Positions 15,901 to 30,700 of a DNA stretch of 64,000 nt are shown here, piece after piece. This DNA comes from Cladorhizidae sp. MBARI D1340-BT2. Lineage: Eukaryota; Porifera; Demospongiae; Poecilosclerida; Cladorhizidae. Location: positions 23,188,341-23,252,340 of the forward strand of contig JAQNBH010000011.1 of the NCBI GenBank assembly GCA_028752905.1. The letters are read 5' to 3'. The first letter of the stretch is position 1. The number at the start of each line of letters is the position of its first letter. The notes beneath the pieces were generated by a model. That model ran no database searches. It had not been told where the DNA came from and saw nothing but the letters and a program-made list of their open reading frames with translations. The position numbers and the translations under genes were made by a program.

Positions 15901-18900
15901 GTATACCCAGGTAGCTGATTCATCAACCTAGGTATACCCAAGCAGTTGATGCAACCTATGTATGACCAGGCAGCTGATACAACCTAGGTATACCCAGGCA
16001 GTTGATGCAACCTAAGTATACACAGGCAGCTGATACATTCTAGGTATACCCAGGCAATTGATGCAACCAAGGTATACCCAGGCAGTTGATTCAAACTAGG
16101 TATACCCAGGCAGCTGATGCAACCTAGGTATACACAGGCAGTTGATGCAAACTAGATATACTCAGGCAGTTGGTGCAACCTATGGATACCCAGACAGTTG
16201 ATGCAACCAAGGTTTACCCAGGCAGTTGATCCAACCTGGGTATACCCAGTCAGTTGATGCAACCTAGGTATACCCATGCAGTTGATACAACCTATGTATA
16301 CCAGGCAATTGATGCAACCTAGGTATATGCAGGTAGTTGATGCAATTAGGTATACCCAAGCAGTGGATGTAACCTAGGTATACCCAGACAGCTGATGCAA
16401 CATAGGTATAACCCAGGCAGTTGATGCAACCTAGGTATACCCAGGCAGCTGATGTAACCTAAGTATACACAGGCAATGAATGCAACCATGTATAGCCAGG
16501 CAGCTGATGCAACATAGGTATACCCAGGCAGTTGATGCAACCTAGGTATACCCAGGCAGCTGATGTAACCTAACAATATACAGGCAATCGATGCAACCTA
16601 GGTATAGCCAGGCAACTGATGCATACTAGGTATACTCAGGAAATTGATGCAACCTAGGTATAACCTGGCAGCTGATGCAACATAAGTATACCCAGGAAGC
16701 GATAAAACCTAGGTATATTCAGACAGTTGATGCAATCTAGGTATACCCAAGCAGTCGATGCAATCTAGGTATATCTAGGCAGTTGATGCAACATAGGTAT
16801 ACCCAGGCAGTTGATGCAACCTAGGTATACCCACCCAGGCAGCTGATGTAACCTAAGAATACACAGGCAATGGATGCAACCGAGGTATAGCCAGGCATCT
16901 GATACATACTAGGTATACTCAGGCAATTGATGCAACCTAGGTATACCCAGGCAGCTGATGCAACCTAAGTATACCTAGGAAGCTGATACAACCTAGGTAT
17001 ACTCAGACAGATGATGCAACCTAGGTATACCCAGGAAGCTGATACAATCAAGGTATACCAAGGCAATTGATGAAACCTAGGTATATCCAGGAAGCTGATA
17101 CAGGCTAGGTATACCCAGGCAGTTAATGCAACCTAGGTATACCAAGGCATCTGATACAATCTAGGTATACCCAGGCAGTTGAATCAACCTAGGTATACAC
17201 AGGCAGTTGAAGCAACCTAGGTATACCCAGGTAGCTGATTTAACCTAGGTATACCCAGGCAGTTGATGCAACCTATGTATGCCCAGGCAGTTGATGCAAA
17301 CTAGGTATAGCCAGGCAGTTGATGCAACCTAGGTATACCCAGGCAGTTGATGCAAACTATGTATAGCCAGGCACTTGATGCAACCTAAGTATAGCCAGGC
17401 AGTGATGCAACCTAGGAGTTGATGCGACCTAGGATACCCAGGCAGTTGAATCAACCTAGGTATACACAGGCAGTTGAAGCAACCTAGGTATTCCCAGGCA
17501 GTTGATGCAAACTACGTATACCCAGGCAGCTGATGCAACCTACGTATACCCATGCAGTTGATGCAACCTGGTATAACCTGGCAGCTGATACAATCTAGGT
17601 ATACCCAGGCAGTTGATGCAACCTAGATATACCCAGGTAGCTGATTCATCAACCTAGGTATACCCAAACAGTTGATGCAACCTATGTATACCAGGCAGTT
17701 GATGCAACCTAGGTATATGCAGGTAGATGATGCAATTAGGTATACCCAAGCAGTGGATGTAACCTATGTATACCCAGACAGCTGATGCATAACCCAGGCA
17801 GTTGATGCAACCTAGGTATACCCAGGCAGCTGATGTAACCTAAGTATACACAGGCAATGGATGTAACCTAGGTATAGCCAGGCAGCTGATGCAACATAGG
17901 TATACCCAGGCAGTTGATGCAACCTAGGTATACCCAGGCAGCTGATGTAACCTAACAATATACAGGCAATCGATGCAACCTAGGTATAGCCAGGCAGCTG
18001 ATGCATACTAGGTATACTCAGGCAATTGATGCAACCTAGGTATAACCTGGCAGCTGATGCAACCTAAGTATACCCAGGAAGCTGATAAAACATAGGTATA
18101 TTCAGACAGTTGATGCAACCTAGGTATACCCAAGCAGTCGAGGCAATCTAGGTATATCTAGGCAGTTGATGCAACATAGGTATACCCAGGCAGTTGATGC
18201 AACCTAGGTATAACCTGGCAGCTGATGTAACCTAAGAATACACAGGCAATGGATGCAACCGAGGTATAGCCAGGCATCTGATACATACTAGGTATACTCA
18301 GGTAATTGATGCAACCTAGGTATACCCAGGCAGCTGATGCAACCTAAGTATACTTAGGAAGCTGATCGAACCTAGGTATACTCAGACAGATGATGCAATC
18401 TAGGTATACCCAGGAAGCTGATACAATCAAGGTATACCCAGGCAATTGATGAAACCTAGGTATATCCAGGAAGCTGATACAGGCTAGGTATACCCAGGCA
18501 GTTAATGCAACCTAGGTATACCAAGGCATCTGATACAATCTAGGTATACCCAGGCAGTTGAATCAACCTAGGTATACACAGGCAGTTGAAGCAACCTAGG
18601 TATACCCAGGTAGCTGATTCAACCTAGGTATACCCAGGCAGTTGATGCAACCTATGTATGCCCAGGCAGTTGATGCAAACTAGGTATAGCCAGGCAGTTG
18701 ATGCAACCTAGGTATACCCAGGCAGTTGATGCAAACTATGTATAGCCAGGCACTTGATGCAACCTAAGTATAGCCAGGCAGTGATGCAACCTAGGAGTTG
18801 ATGTGACCTAGGATACCCAGGCAGTTGAATCAACCTAGGTATACACTGGCAGTTGAAGCAACCTAGGTATACCCAGGCAGTTGATGCAACCTACGTATAC

Positions 18901-20649
18901 CCAGGCAGCTGATGCAACCTACGTATACCCATGCAGTTGATGCAAACTGGTATAACCAGGCAGCTGATACAATCTAGGTATACCCAGGCAGTTGATGCAA
19001 CCTAGATATACCCAGGTAGCTGATTCATCAACCTAGGTATACCCAAGCAGTTGATGCAACCTATGTATGCCCAGGCAGCTGATACAACCTAGGTATACCC
19101 AGGCAGTTGATGTAACCTAGGTATACACAGGCAGCTGATACATTCTAGGTATACCCAGGCAATTGATGCAACCTAGGTATACCCAGGCAGTTGATTCAAC
19201 CTAGGTATACCCAGGTAGCTGATGCAACCTAGGTATACCCAGGCAGTTGATGCAACCTAGATATACTCAGGCAGTTGGTGCAACCTATGGATACCCAGAC
19301 AGTTGATGCAACCAAGGTTTACCCAGGCAGTTGATCCAACCTGGGTATACACAGTCAGTTGATGCAACCTAGGTATACCCATGCAGTTGATACAACCTAT
19401 GTATACCAGGCAGTTGATGCAACCTAGGTATATGCAGGTAGATGATGCAATTAGGTATACCCAAGCAGTGGATGCAACCTAGGTATACCCAGACAGTTGA
19501 TGCAACATAGGTATAACCCAGGCAGTTGATGCAACCTAGGTATACCCAGGCAGCTGATGTCACCTAAGTATACACAGGCAATGAATGCAACCTAGGTATA
19601 GCCAGGCAGCTGATGCAACATAGGTATACCCAGGCAGTTGATGCAACCTAGGTATACCCAGGCAGCTGATGTAACCTAACAATATACAGGCAATCGATGC
19701 AACCTAGGTATAGCCAGGCAGCTGATGCATACTAGGTATACTCATGCAATTGATGCAACCTAGGTATAACCTGGCAGCTGATGCAACCTAAGTATACCCA
19801 GGAAGCTGATAAAACCTAGGTATATTCAGACAGTTGATACAACCTAGGTATATCCAAGCAGTCGATGCAATCTAGGTATATCTAGGCAGTTGATGCAACA
19901 TAGGTATACCCAGGCAGTTGATGCAACCTAGGTATATCCACCCAGGCAGCTGATGTAACCTAAGAATACACAGGCAATGGATGCAACCGAGGTATAGCCA
20001 GGCATCTGATACATACTAGGTATACTCAGGCAATTGATGCAACCTAGGTATACCCAGGCAGCTGATGCAACCTAAGTATACTTAGGAAGCTGATACAACC
20101 TAGGTATACTAAGAAAGATGATGCAACCTAGGTATACCCAGGAAGCTGATACAATCAAGGTATACCCAGGCAATTGATGAAACCTAGGTATATCCAGGAA
20201 GCTGATACAACCTAGGTATACCCAGGCAGTTAATGCAACCTAGGTATACCAAGGCATCTGATACAATCTAGGTATACCCAGGCAGTTGAATCAACCTAGG
20301 TATACACAGGCAGTTGAAGCAACCTAGGTATACCCAGGCAGTTGATGCAACCTACGTATACCCAGGCAGCTGATGCAACCTAGGTATACCCATGCAGTTG
20401 ATGCAACCTAGGTATACACAGGCAGCTGATACAATCTAAGTATACCCAGGCAGTTGATGCAACCTAGGTTTACCCAGGTAGCTGATTCAACCTAGGTATA
20501 CCCAGGCAGTTGATGCAAACTAGGTATACCCAACCAGGCAGCTGATGTAACCTAAGAATACACAGGCAATGGATGCAACCGAGGTATAGCCAGGCATCTG
20601 ATACATACTAGGTATACTCAGGCAATTGATGCAACCTAGGTATACCCAG

Positions 20650-23600
20650 GCAGCTGATGCAACCTAAGTATACCTAGGAAGCTGATACAACCTAGGTATA
20701 CTCAGACAGATGATGCAACCTAGGTATACCCAGGAAGCTGATACAATCAAGGTATACCCAGGCAATTGATGAAACCTAGGTATATCCAGGAAGCTGATAC
20801 AACCTAGGTATACCCAGGCAGTTAATGCAACCTAGGTATACCAAGGCATCTGATACAATCTAGGTATACCCAGGCAGTTGAATCAACCTAGGTATACACA
20901 GGCAGTTGAAGCAACCTAGGTATACCCAGGTAGCTGATTCAACCTAGGTATACCCAGGCAGTTGATGCAATCTATGTATGCCCAGGCAGTTGATGCAAAC
21001 TAGGTATAGCCAGGCAGTTGATGCAACCTAGGTATACCCAGGCAGTTGATGCAAACTATGTATAGCCAGGCACTTGATGCAACCTAAGTATAGCCAGGCA
21101 GTGATGCAACCTAGGTACACCCAGGCAGTTGATGCGACCTAGGATACCCAGGCAGTTGAATCAACCTAGGTATACACAGGCAGTTGAAGCAACCTAGGTA
21201 TACCCAGGCAGTTGATGCAACCTACGTATACCCAGGCAGCTGATGCAACCTACGTATACCCATGCAGTTGATGCAACCTAGGTATAACCAGGCAGCTGAT
21301 ACAATCTAGGTATACCCAGGCAGTTGATGCAACCTAGGTTTACCCAGTTAGCTGATTCATCAACCTAGGTATACCCAAGCAGTTGATGCAACCTATGTAT
21401 GCCCAGGCAGCTGATAAAACCTAGGTATACCCAGGAAGTTGATGTAACCTAGGTATACACAGGCAGCTGATACATTCTAGGTATACCCAGGCAATTGATG
21501 CAACCTAGGTATACCCAGGCAGTTGATTCAACCTAGGTATACCCAGGTAGCTGATGCAACCTAGGTATACCCAGGCAGTTGATGCAACCTAGATATACTC
21601 AGGCAGTTGGTGCAACCTATGGATACCCAGACAGTTGATGCAACCAAGGTTTACCCAGGCAGTTGATCCAACCTTGGTATACCCAGTCAGTTGATGCAAC
21701 CTAGGTATACCCATGCAGTTGATACAACCTATGTATACCAGGCAGTTGATGCAACCTAGGTATATGCAGGTAGATGATGCAATTAGGTATACCCAAGCAG
21801 TTGATGTAACCTAGGTATACCCAGACAGCTGATGCAACATAGGTATAACCCAGGCAGTTGATGCAACCTAGGTATACCCAGGCAGCTGATGTCACCTAAG
21901 TATACACAGGCAATGAATGCAACCTAGGTATAGCCAAGCAGCTGATGCAACATAGGTATACCCAGGCAGTTGATGCAACCTAGGTATACCCAGGCAGCTG
22001 ATGTAACCTAACAATATACAGGCAATCAATGCAACCTAGGTATAGCCAGGCAGCTGATGCAAACTAGGTATACTCAGGCAATTGATGCAACCTAGGTATA
22101 ACCTGGCAGCTGATGCAACCTAAGTATACCCAGGAAGCTGATAAAACCTAGGTATATTCAGACAGTTGATGCAACCTAGGTATACCCAAGCAGTCGATGC
22201 AATCTAGGTATATCTAGGCAGTTGATGCAACATAGGTATACCCAGGCAATTTATGCAACCTGGATATACCCACCCAGGCAGCTGATGTAAACTAAGAATA
22301 CACAGGCAATGGATGCAACCGAGGTATAGCCAGGCATCTGATACATACTAGGTATACTCAGGCAATTGATGCATCCTAGGTATACCCAGGCAGCTGATGC
22401 AACCTAAGTATACCTATGAAGCTGATACAACCTAGGTATACTCAGACAGATGATGCAACCTAGGTATACCCAGGAAGCTGATACAATCAAGGTATACCCA
22501 GGCAATTGATGAAACCTAGGTATATCCAGGAAGCTGATACAACCTAGGTATACCCAGGCAGTTAATGCAACCTAGGTATACCAAGGCATCTGATACAATC
22601 TAGGTATACCCAGGCAGTTGTTTCAACCTAGGTATACACAGGCAGTTGAAGCAACCTAGGTATACCCAGGCAGTTGATGCAACCTACGTATACCCAGGCA
22701 GCTGATGCAACCTAGGTATACCCATGCAGTTGATGCAACCTAGGTATACACAGGCAGCTGATACAATCTAGGTATACCCAGGCAGTTGATGCAACCTAGG
22801 TATACCCAGGTAGCTGATTCAACCTAGGTATACCCAGGCAGTTGATGCAACCTATGTATGCCCAGGTAGCTGATACAATCTAGGTATACCAAGGCAGTTG
22901 ATGCAACCTAGGTATACACAGGCAGCTGATACAATCAAGGTAACCCAGGAAATTGGTGCAATCTAGGTATACCCAGGCAGCTGATACAACTTAGGTATAC
23001 CCAGGCAGATGATACAACCCATGCAATCCTAGGTATACCCAGGCAGTTGATTCAACCAAGGTATACCCAGGCAGCTGATGCAAACTAGGTATACCCAGGC
23101 AGTTGATGCAACCTACGTATACCAGGCAGATGATGCAACCTAGATATACTCAGGCATTTGATGCAACGCCAGTCAATTGATGCAACCTAGGTATACCCAG
23201 GTAGATGATGCAATTAGGTATACCCAAGCAGTGGATGCAACCTAGGTATACCCAGACAGCTGATGCAACATAGGTATACCCAGGCAGTTGATGCAACCTA
23301 GGTATACCCAGGCAGCTGATGTAACCTAAGTATACACAGGCAATGGATGCAACCTAGGTATAGCCAGGCTATTAATAGAACCTAGGTATACCCAGGCAGT
23401 TGATGCAACCTAGTTATAGCCAGGCAGATGATGCCACATAGGTATACCCAGGCAGTTGATGCAACCTAGGTATACCCAGGCAGCTGATGTAACCTAAGAA
23501 TACACAGGCAATGGATGAAACCGAGGTATAGCCAGGCATCTGATGCATACTAGGTATACTCAGGCAATTGATGCAACCTAGGTATACCCAGGCAGCTGAT

Positions 23601-26600
23601 GCAACCTAAGTATACCTAGGAAGCTGATACAACCTAGGTATACTCAGACAGTTGATGCAACCTAGGTATACCCAGGCAGCTGATACAATCAAGGTATACC
23701 CAGGCAATTGATGGAACCTAGGTATACCCAGGCAGCTGATACAACCTAGGTATACCCAGACAGTTAATGCAACCTAGGTATACCAAGGCATCTGATAAAA
23801 TCTAGGTATACCCAGGCAATTGATGCAATCTAGGTATACCCAGGCGGCTGATACAACCTAGGTATACCCAGGCAGCTGATACAACCTAGGTATACCCAGG
23901 CAATTGATGCAACCTAGGTATACACAGGCAGCTGATACAACCTAGGTATACCCAGGCAATTGATGCAACCTAGGTATACCCAGGCAGCTGATGCAACCTA
24001 AGTATACCTAGGAAGCTGATACAACCTAGGTATACTCAGACAGATGATGCAACCTAGGTATACCCAGGAAGCTGATACAATCAAGGTATACCCAGGCAAT
24101 TGATGAAACCTAGGTATATCCAGGAAGCTGATACAACCTAGGTATACCCAGGCAGTTAATGCAACCTAGGTATACCAAGGCATCTGATACAATCTAGGTA
24201 TACCCAGGCAGTTGAATCAACCTAGGTATACACAGGCAGTTGAAGCAACCTAGGTATACCCAGGTAGCTGATTCAACCTAGGTATACCAAGGCAGTTGAT
24301 GCAATCTATGTATGCCCAGGCAGTTGATGCAAACTAGGTATAGCCAGGCAGTTGATGCAACCTAGGTATACCCAGGCAGTTGATGCAAACTATGTATAGC
24401 CAGGCACTTGATGCAACCTAAGTATAGCCAGGCAGTGATGCAACCTAGGTACACCCAGGCAGTTGATGCGACCTAGGATACCCAGGCAGTTGAATCAACC
24501 TAGGTATACACAGGCAGTTGAAGCAACCTAGGTATACCCAGGCAGTTGATGCAACCTACGTATACCCAGGCAGCTGATGCAACCTACGTATACCCATGCA
24601 GTTGATGCAACCTAGGTATAACCAGGCAGCTGATACAATCTAGGTATACCCAGGCAGTTGATGCAACCTAGGTTTACCCAGTTAGCTGATTCATCAACCT
24701 AGGTATACCCAAGCAGTTGATGCAACCTATGTATGCCCAGGCAGCTGATAAAACCTAGGTATACCCAGGCAGTTGATGTAACCTAGGTATACACAGGCAG
24801 CTGATACATTCTAGGTATACCCAGGCAATTGATGCAACCTAGGTATACCCAGGCAGTTGATTCAACCTAGGTATACCCAGGTAGCTGATGCAACCTAGGT
24901 ATACCCAGGCAGTTGATGCAACCTAGATATACTCAGGCAGTTGGTGCAACCTATGGATACCCAGACAGTTGATGCAACCAAGGTTTACCCAGGCACTTGA
25001 TCCAACCTGGGTATACCCAGTCAGTTGATGCAACCTAGGTATACCCATGCAGTTGATACAACCTATGTATACCAGGCAGTTGATGCAACCTAGGTATATG
25101 CAGGTAGATGATGCAATTAGGTATACCCAAGCAGTTGATGCAACCTAGGTATACCCAGGCAGCTGATGTCACCTAAGTATACACAGGCAATGAATGCAAC
25201 CTAGGTATAGCCAAGCAGCTGATGCAACATAGGTATACCCAGGCAGTTGATGCAACCTAGGTATACCCAGGCAGCTGATGTAACCTAACAATATACAGGC
25301 AATCAATGCAACCTAGGTATAGCCAGGCAGCTGATGCATACTAGGTATACTCAGGCAATTGATGCAACCTAGGTATAACCTGGCAGCTGATGCAACCTAA
25401 GTATACCCAGGAAGCTGATAAAACCTAGGTATATTCAGACAGTTGATGCAACCTAGGTATACCCAAGCAGTCGATGCAATCTAGGTATATCTAGGCAGTT
25501 GATGCAACATAGGTATACCCAGGCAATTTATGCAACCTGGATATACCCACCCAGGCAGCTGATGTAAACTAAGAATACACAGGCAATGGATGCAACCGAG
25601 GTATAGCCAGGCATCTGATACATACTAGGTATACTCAGGCAATTGATGCATCCTAGGTATACCCAGGCAGCTGATGCAACCTAAGTATACCTATGAAGCT
25701 GATACAACCTAGGTATACTCAGACAGATGATGCAACCTAGGTATACCCAGGAAGCTGATACAATCAAGGTATACCCAGGCAATTTATGAAACCTAGGTAT
25801 ATCCAGGAAGCTGATACAACCTAGGTATACCCAGGCAGTTAATGCAACCTAGGTATACCAAGGCATCTGATACAATCTAGGTATACCCAGGCAGTTGTTT
25901 CAACCTAGGTATACACAGGCAGTTGAAGCAACCTAGGTATACCCAGGCAGTTGATGCAACCTACGTATACCCAGGCAGCTGATGCAACCTAGGTATACCC
26001 ATGCAGTTGATGCAACCTAGGTATACACAGGCAGCTGATACAATCTAGGTATACCCAGGCAGTTGATGCAACCTAGGTATACCCAGGTAGCTGATTCAAC
26101 CTAGGTATACCCAGGCAGTTGATGCAACCTATGTATGCCCAGGTAGCTGATACAATCTAGGTATACCAAGGCAGTTGATGCAACCTAGGTATACACAGGC
26201 AGCTGATACAATCAAGGTAACCCAGGAAATTGGTGCAATCTAGGTATACCCAGGCAGCTGATACAACTTAGGTATACCCAGGCAGATGATACAACCCATG
26301 CAATCCTAGGTATACCCAGGCAGTTGATTCAACCAAGGTATACCCAGGCAGCTGATGCAAACTAGGTATACCCAGGCAGTTGATGCAACCTACGTATACC
26401 AGGCAGATGATGCAACCTAGATATACTCAGGCATTTGATGCAACGCCAGTCAATTGATGCAACCTAGGTATACCCAGGTAGATGATGCAATTAGGTATAC
26501 CCAAGCAGTGGATGCAACCTAGGTATACCCAGACAGCTGATGCAACATAGGTATACCCAGGCAGTTGATGCAACCTAGGTATACCCAGGCAGCTGATGTA

Positions 26601-29600
26601 ACCTAAGTATACACAGGCAATGGATGCAACCTAGGTATAGCCAGGCTATTAATAGAACCTAGGTATACCCAGGCAGTTGATGCAACCTAGTTATAGCCAG
26701 GCAGATGATGCCACATAGGTATACCCAGGCAGTTGATGCAACCTAGGTATACCCAGGCAGCTGATGTAACCTAAGAATACACAGGCAATGGATGAAACCG
26801 AGGTATAGCCAGGCATCTGATGCATACTAGGTATACTCAGGCAATTGATGCAACCTAGGTATACCCAGGCAGCTGATGCAACCTAAGTATACCTAGGAAG
26901 CTGATACAACCTAGGTATACTCAGACAGTTGATGCAACCTAGGTATACCCAGGCAGCTGATACAATCAAGGTATACCCAGGCAATTGATGGAACCTAGGT
27001 ATACCCAGGCAGCTGATACAACCTAGGTATACCCAGACATTTAATGCAACCTAGGTATACCAAGGCATCTGATAAAATCTAGGTATACCCAGGCAATTGA
27101 TGCAATCTAGGTATACCCAGGCGGCTGATACAACCTAGGTATACCCAGGCAGCTGATACAACCTAGGTATACCCAGGCAATTGATGCAACCTAGGTATAC
27201 ACAGGCAGCTGATACAACCTAGGTAAACCCAGGCAATTGATGCAACCTAGGTATATTCATGCAGTTGATGCAACCTAGGTATACCCAGGCAGTTGAAGCA
27301 ACCAAGGTATACCCAGGCAGTTGAAGCAACCTAGGTATACCCAGGCAGCTGATGCAACCTAAGTATACCTAGGAAGCTGATACAACCTAGGTATACTCAG
27401 ACAGATGATGCAACCTAGGTATACCCAGGAAGCTGATACAATCAAGGTATACCCAGGCAATTGATGAAACCTAGGTATATCCAGGAAGCTGATACAACCT
27501 AGGTATACCCAGGCAGTTAATGCAACCTAGGTATACCAAGGCATCTGATACAATCTAGGTATACCCAGGCAGTTGAATCAACCTAGGTATACACAGGCAG
27601 TTGAAGCAACCTAGGTATACCCAGGTAGCTGATTCAACCTAGGTATACCCAGGCAGTTGATGCAATCTATGTATGCCCAGGCAGTTGATGCAAACTAGGT
27701 ATAGCCAGGCAGTTGATGCAACCTAGGTATACCCAGGCAGTTGATGCAAACTATGTATAGCCAGGCACTTGATGCAACCTAAGTATAGCCAGGCAGTGAG
27801 GCAACCTAGGTACACCCAGGCAGTTGATGCGACCTAGGATACCCAGGCAGTTGAATCAACCTAGGTATACACAGGCAGTTGAAGCAACCTAGGTATACCC
27901 AGGCAGTTGATGCAACCTACGTATACCCAGGCAGCTGATGCAACCTACGTATACCCATGCAGTTGATGCAACCTAGGTATAACCAGGCAGCTGATACAAT
28001 CTAGGTATACCCAGGCAGTTGATGCAACCTAGGTTTACCCAGTTAGCTGATTCATCAACCTAGGTATACCCAAGCAGTTGATGCAACCTATGTATGCCCA
28101 GGCAGCTGATAAAACCTAGGTATACCCAGGAAGTTGATGTAACCTAGGTATACACAGGCAGCTGATACATTCTAGGTATACCCAGGCAATTGATGCAACC
28201 TAGGTATACCCAGGCAGTTGATTCAACCTAGGTATACCCAGGTAGCTGATGCAACCTAGGTATACCCAGGCAGTTGATGCAACCTAGATATACTCAGGCA
28301 GTTGGTGCAACCTATGGATACCCAGACAGTTGATGCAACCAAGGTTTACCCAGGCACTTGATCCAACCTGGGTATACCCAGTCAGTTGATGCAACCTAGG
28401 TATACCCATGCAGTTGATACAACCTATGTATACCAGGCAGTTGATGCAACCTAGGTATATGCAGGTAGATGATGCAATTAGGTATACCCAAGCAGTTGAT
28501 GTAACCTAGGTATACCCAGACAGCTGATGCAACATAGGTATAACCCAGGCAGTTGATGCAACCTAGGTATACCCAGGCAGCTGATGTCACCTAAGTATAC
28601 ACAGGCAATGAATGCAACCTAGGTATAGCCAAGCAGCTGATGCAACATAGGTATACCCAGGCAGTTGATGCAACCTAGGTATACCCAGGCAGCTGATGTA
28701 ACCTAACAATATACAGGCAATCAATGCAACCTAGGTATAGCCAGGCAGCTGATGCATACTAGGTATACTCAGGCAATTGATGCAACCTAGGTATAACCTG
28801 GCAGCTGATGCAACCTAAGTATACCCAGGAAGCTGATAAAACCTAGGTATATTCAGACAGTTGATGCAACCTAGGTATACCCAAGCAGTCGATGCAATCT
28901 AGGTATATCTAGGCAGTTGATGCAACATAGGTATACCCAGGCAATTTATGCAACCTGGATATACCCACCCAGGCAGCTGATGTTAACTAAGTATACACAG
29001 GCAATGGATGCAACCGAGGTATAGCCAGGCATCTGATACATACTAGGTATACTCAGGCAATTGATGCATCCTAGGTATACCCAGGCAGCTGATGCAACCT
29101 AAGTATACCTATGAAGCTGATACAACCTAGGTATACTCAGACAGATGATGCAACCTAGGTATACCCAGGAAGCTGATACAATCAAGGTATACCCAGGCAA
29201 TTGATGAAACCTAGGTATATCCAGGAAGCTGATACAACCTAGGTATACCCAGGCAGTTAATGCAACCTAGGTATACCAAGGCATCTGATACAATCTAGGT
29301 ATACCCAGGCAGTTGTTTCAACCTAGGTATACACAGGCAGTTGAAGCAACCTAGGTATACCCAGGCAGTTGATGCAACCTACGTATACCCAGGCAGCTGA
29401 TGCAACCTAGGTATACCCATGCAGTTGATGCAACCTATGTATACACAGGCAGCTGATACAATCTAGGTATACCCAGGCAGTTGATGCAACCTAGGTATAC
29501 CCAGGTAGCTGATTCAACCTAGGTATACCCAGGCAGTTGATGCAACCTATGTATGCCCAGGCAGCTGATACAATCTAGGTATACCAAGGCAGTTGATGCA

Positions 29601-30700
29601 ACCTAGGTATACACAGGCAGCTGATACAATCTAGGTATACCCAGGAAATTGATGCAATCTAGGTATACCCAGGCAGCTGATACAATTTAGGTATACCCAG
29701 GCAGATGATACAACCCATGCAATCCTATGTATACCCAGGCAGTTGATTCAACCAAGGTATACCCAGGCAGCTGATGCAACCTAGGTATACCCAGGCAGTT
29801 GATGCAACCTACGTATACCAGGCAGATGATGCAACCTAGATATACTCAGGCAGTTGATGCAACGCCAGTCAATTGATGCAACCTAGGTATACCCAGGTAG
29901 ATGATGCAATTAGGTATACCCAAGCAGTGGATGCAACCTAGGTATACCCAGACAGCTGATGCAACATAGGTATACCCAGGCAGTTGATGCAACCTAGGTA
30001 TACCCAGGCAGCTGATGTAACCTAAGTATACACAGGCAATGGATGCAACCTAGGTATAGCCAGGCTATTAATAGAACCAAGGTATACCCAGGCAGTTGAT
30101 GCAACCTAGTTATAGCCAGGCAGATGATGCCACATAGGTATACCCAGGCAGTTGATGCAACCTAGGTATACCCAGGCAGCTGATGTAACCTAAGAATACA
30201 CAGGCAATGGATGAAACCGAGGTATAGCCAGGCATCTGATGCATACTAGGTATACTCAGGCAATTGATGCAACCTAGGTATACCCAGGCAGCTGATGCAA
30301 CCTAAGTATACCTAGGAAGCTGATACAACCTAGGTATACTCAGACAGTTGATGCAACCTAGGTATACCCAGGCAGCTGATACAATCAAGGTATACCCAGG
30401 CAATTGATGGAACCTAGGTATACCCATGCAGCTGATACAACCTAGGTATACCCAGACAGTTAATGCAACCTAGGTATACCAAGGCATCTGATAAAATCTA
30501 GGTATACCCAGGCAATTGATGCAATCTAGGTATACCCAGGCGGCTGATACAACCTAGGTATACCCAGGCAGCTGATACAACCTAGGTATACCCAGGCAAT
30601 TGATGCAACCTAGGTATACACAGGCAGCTGATACAACCTAGGTATACCCAGGCAATTGATGCAACCTAGGTATATTCATGCAGTTGATGCAACCTAGGTA
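20650..30700 (+). repeat. Three tandem copies of a 3.3-3.4-kb higher-order repeat
   Basis: Three consecutive satellite segments start near 20650, 23985 and 27346. The variant AACTATGTATAGCC followed by AGGCACTTGATGC lies at 21054, 24388 and 27749 (spacings 3334 and 3361). The unusual unit GCCAGGCTATTAATAGAACC lies at about 23363, 26640 and 30060 (spacings about 3277 and 3420). Spacing differences are whole-unit gains or losses. Ends are approximate. Confidence 0.75.
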
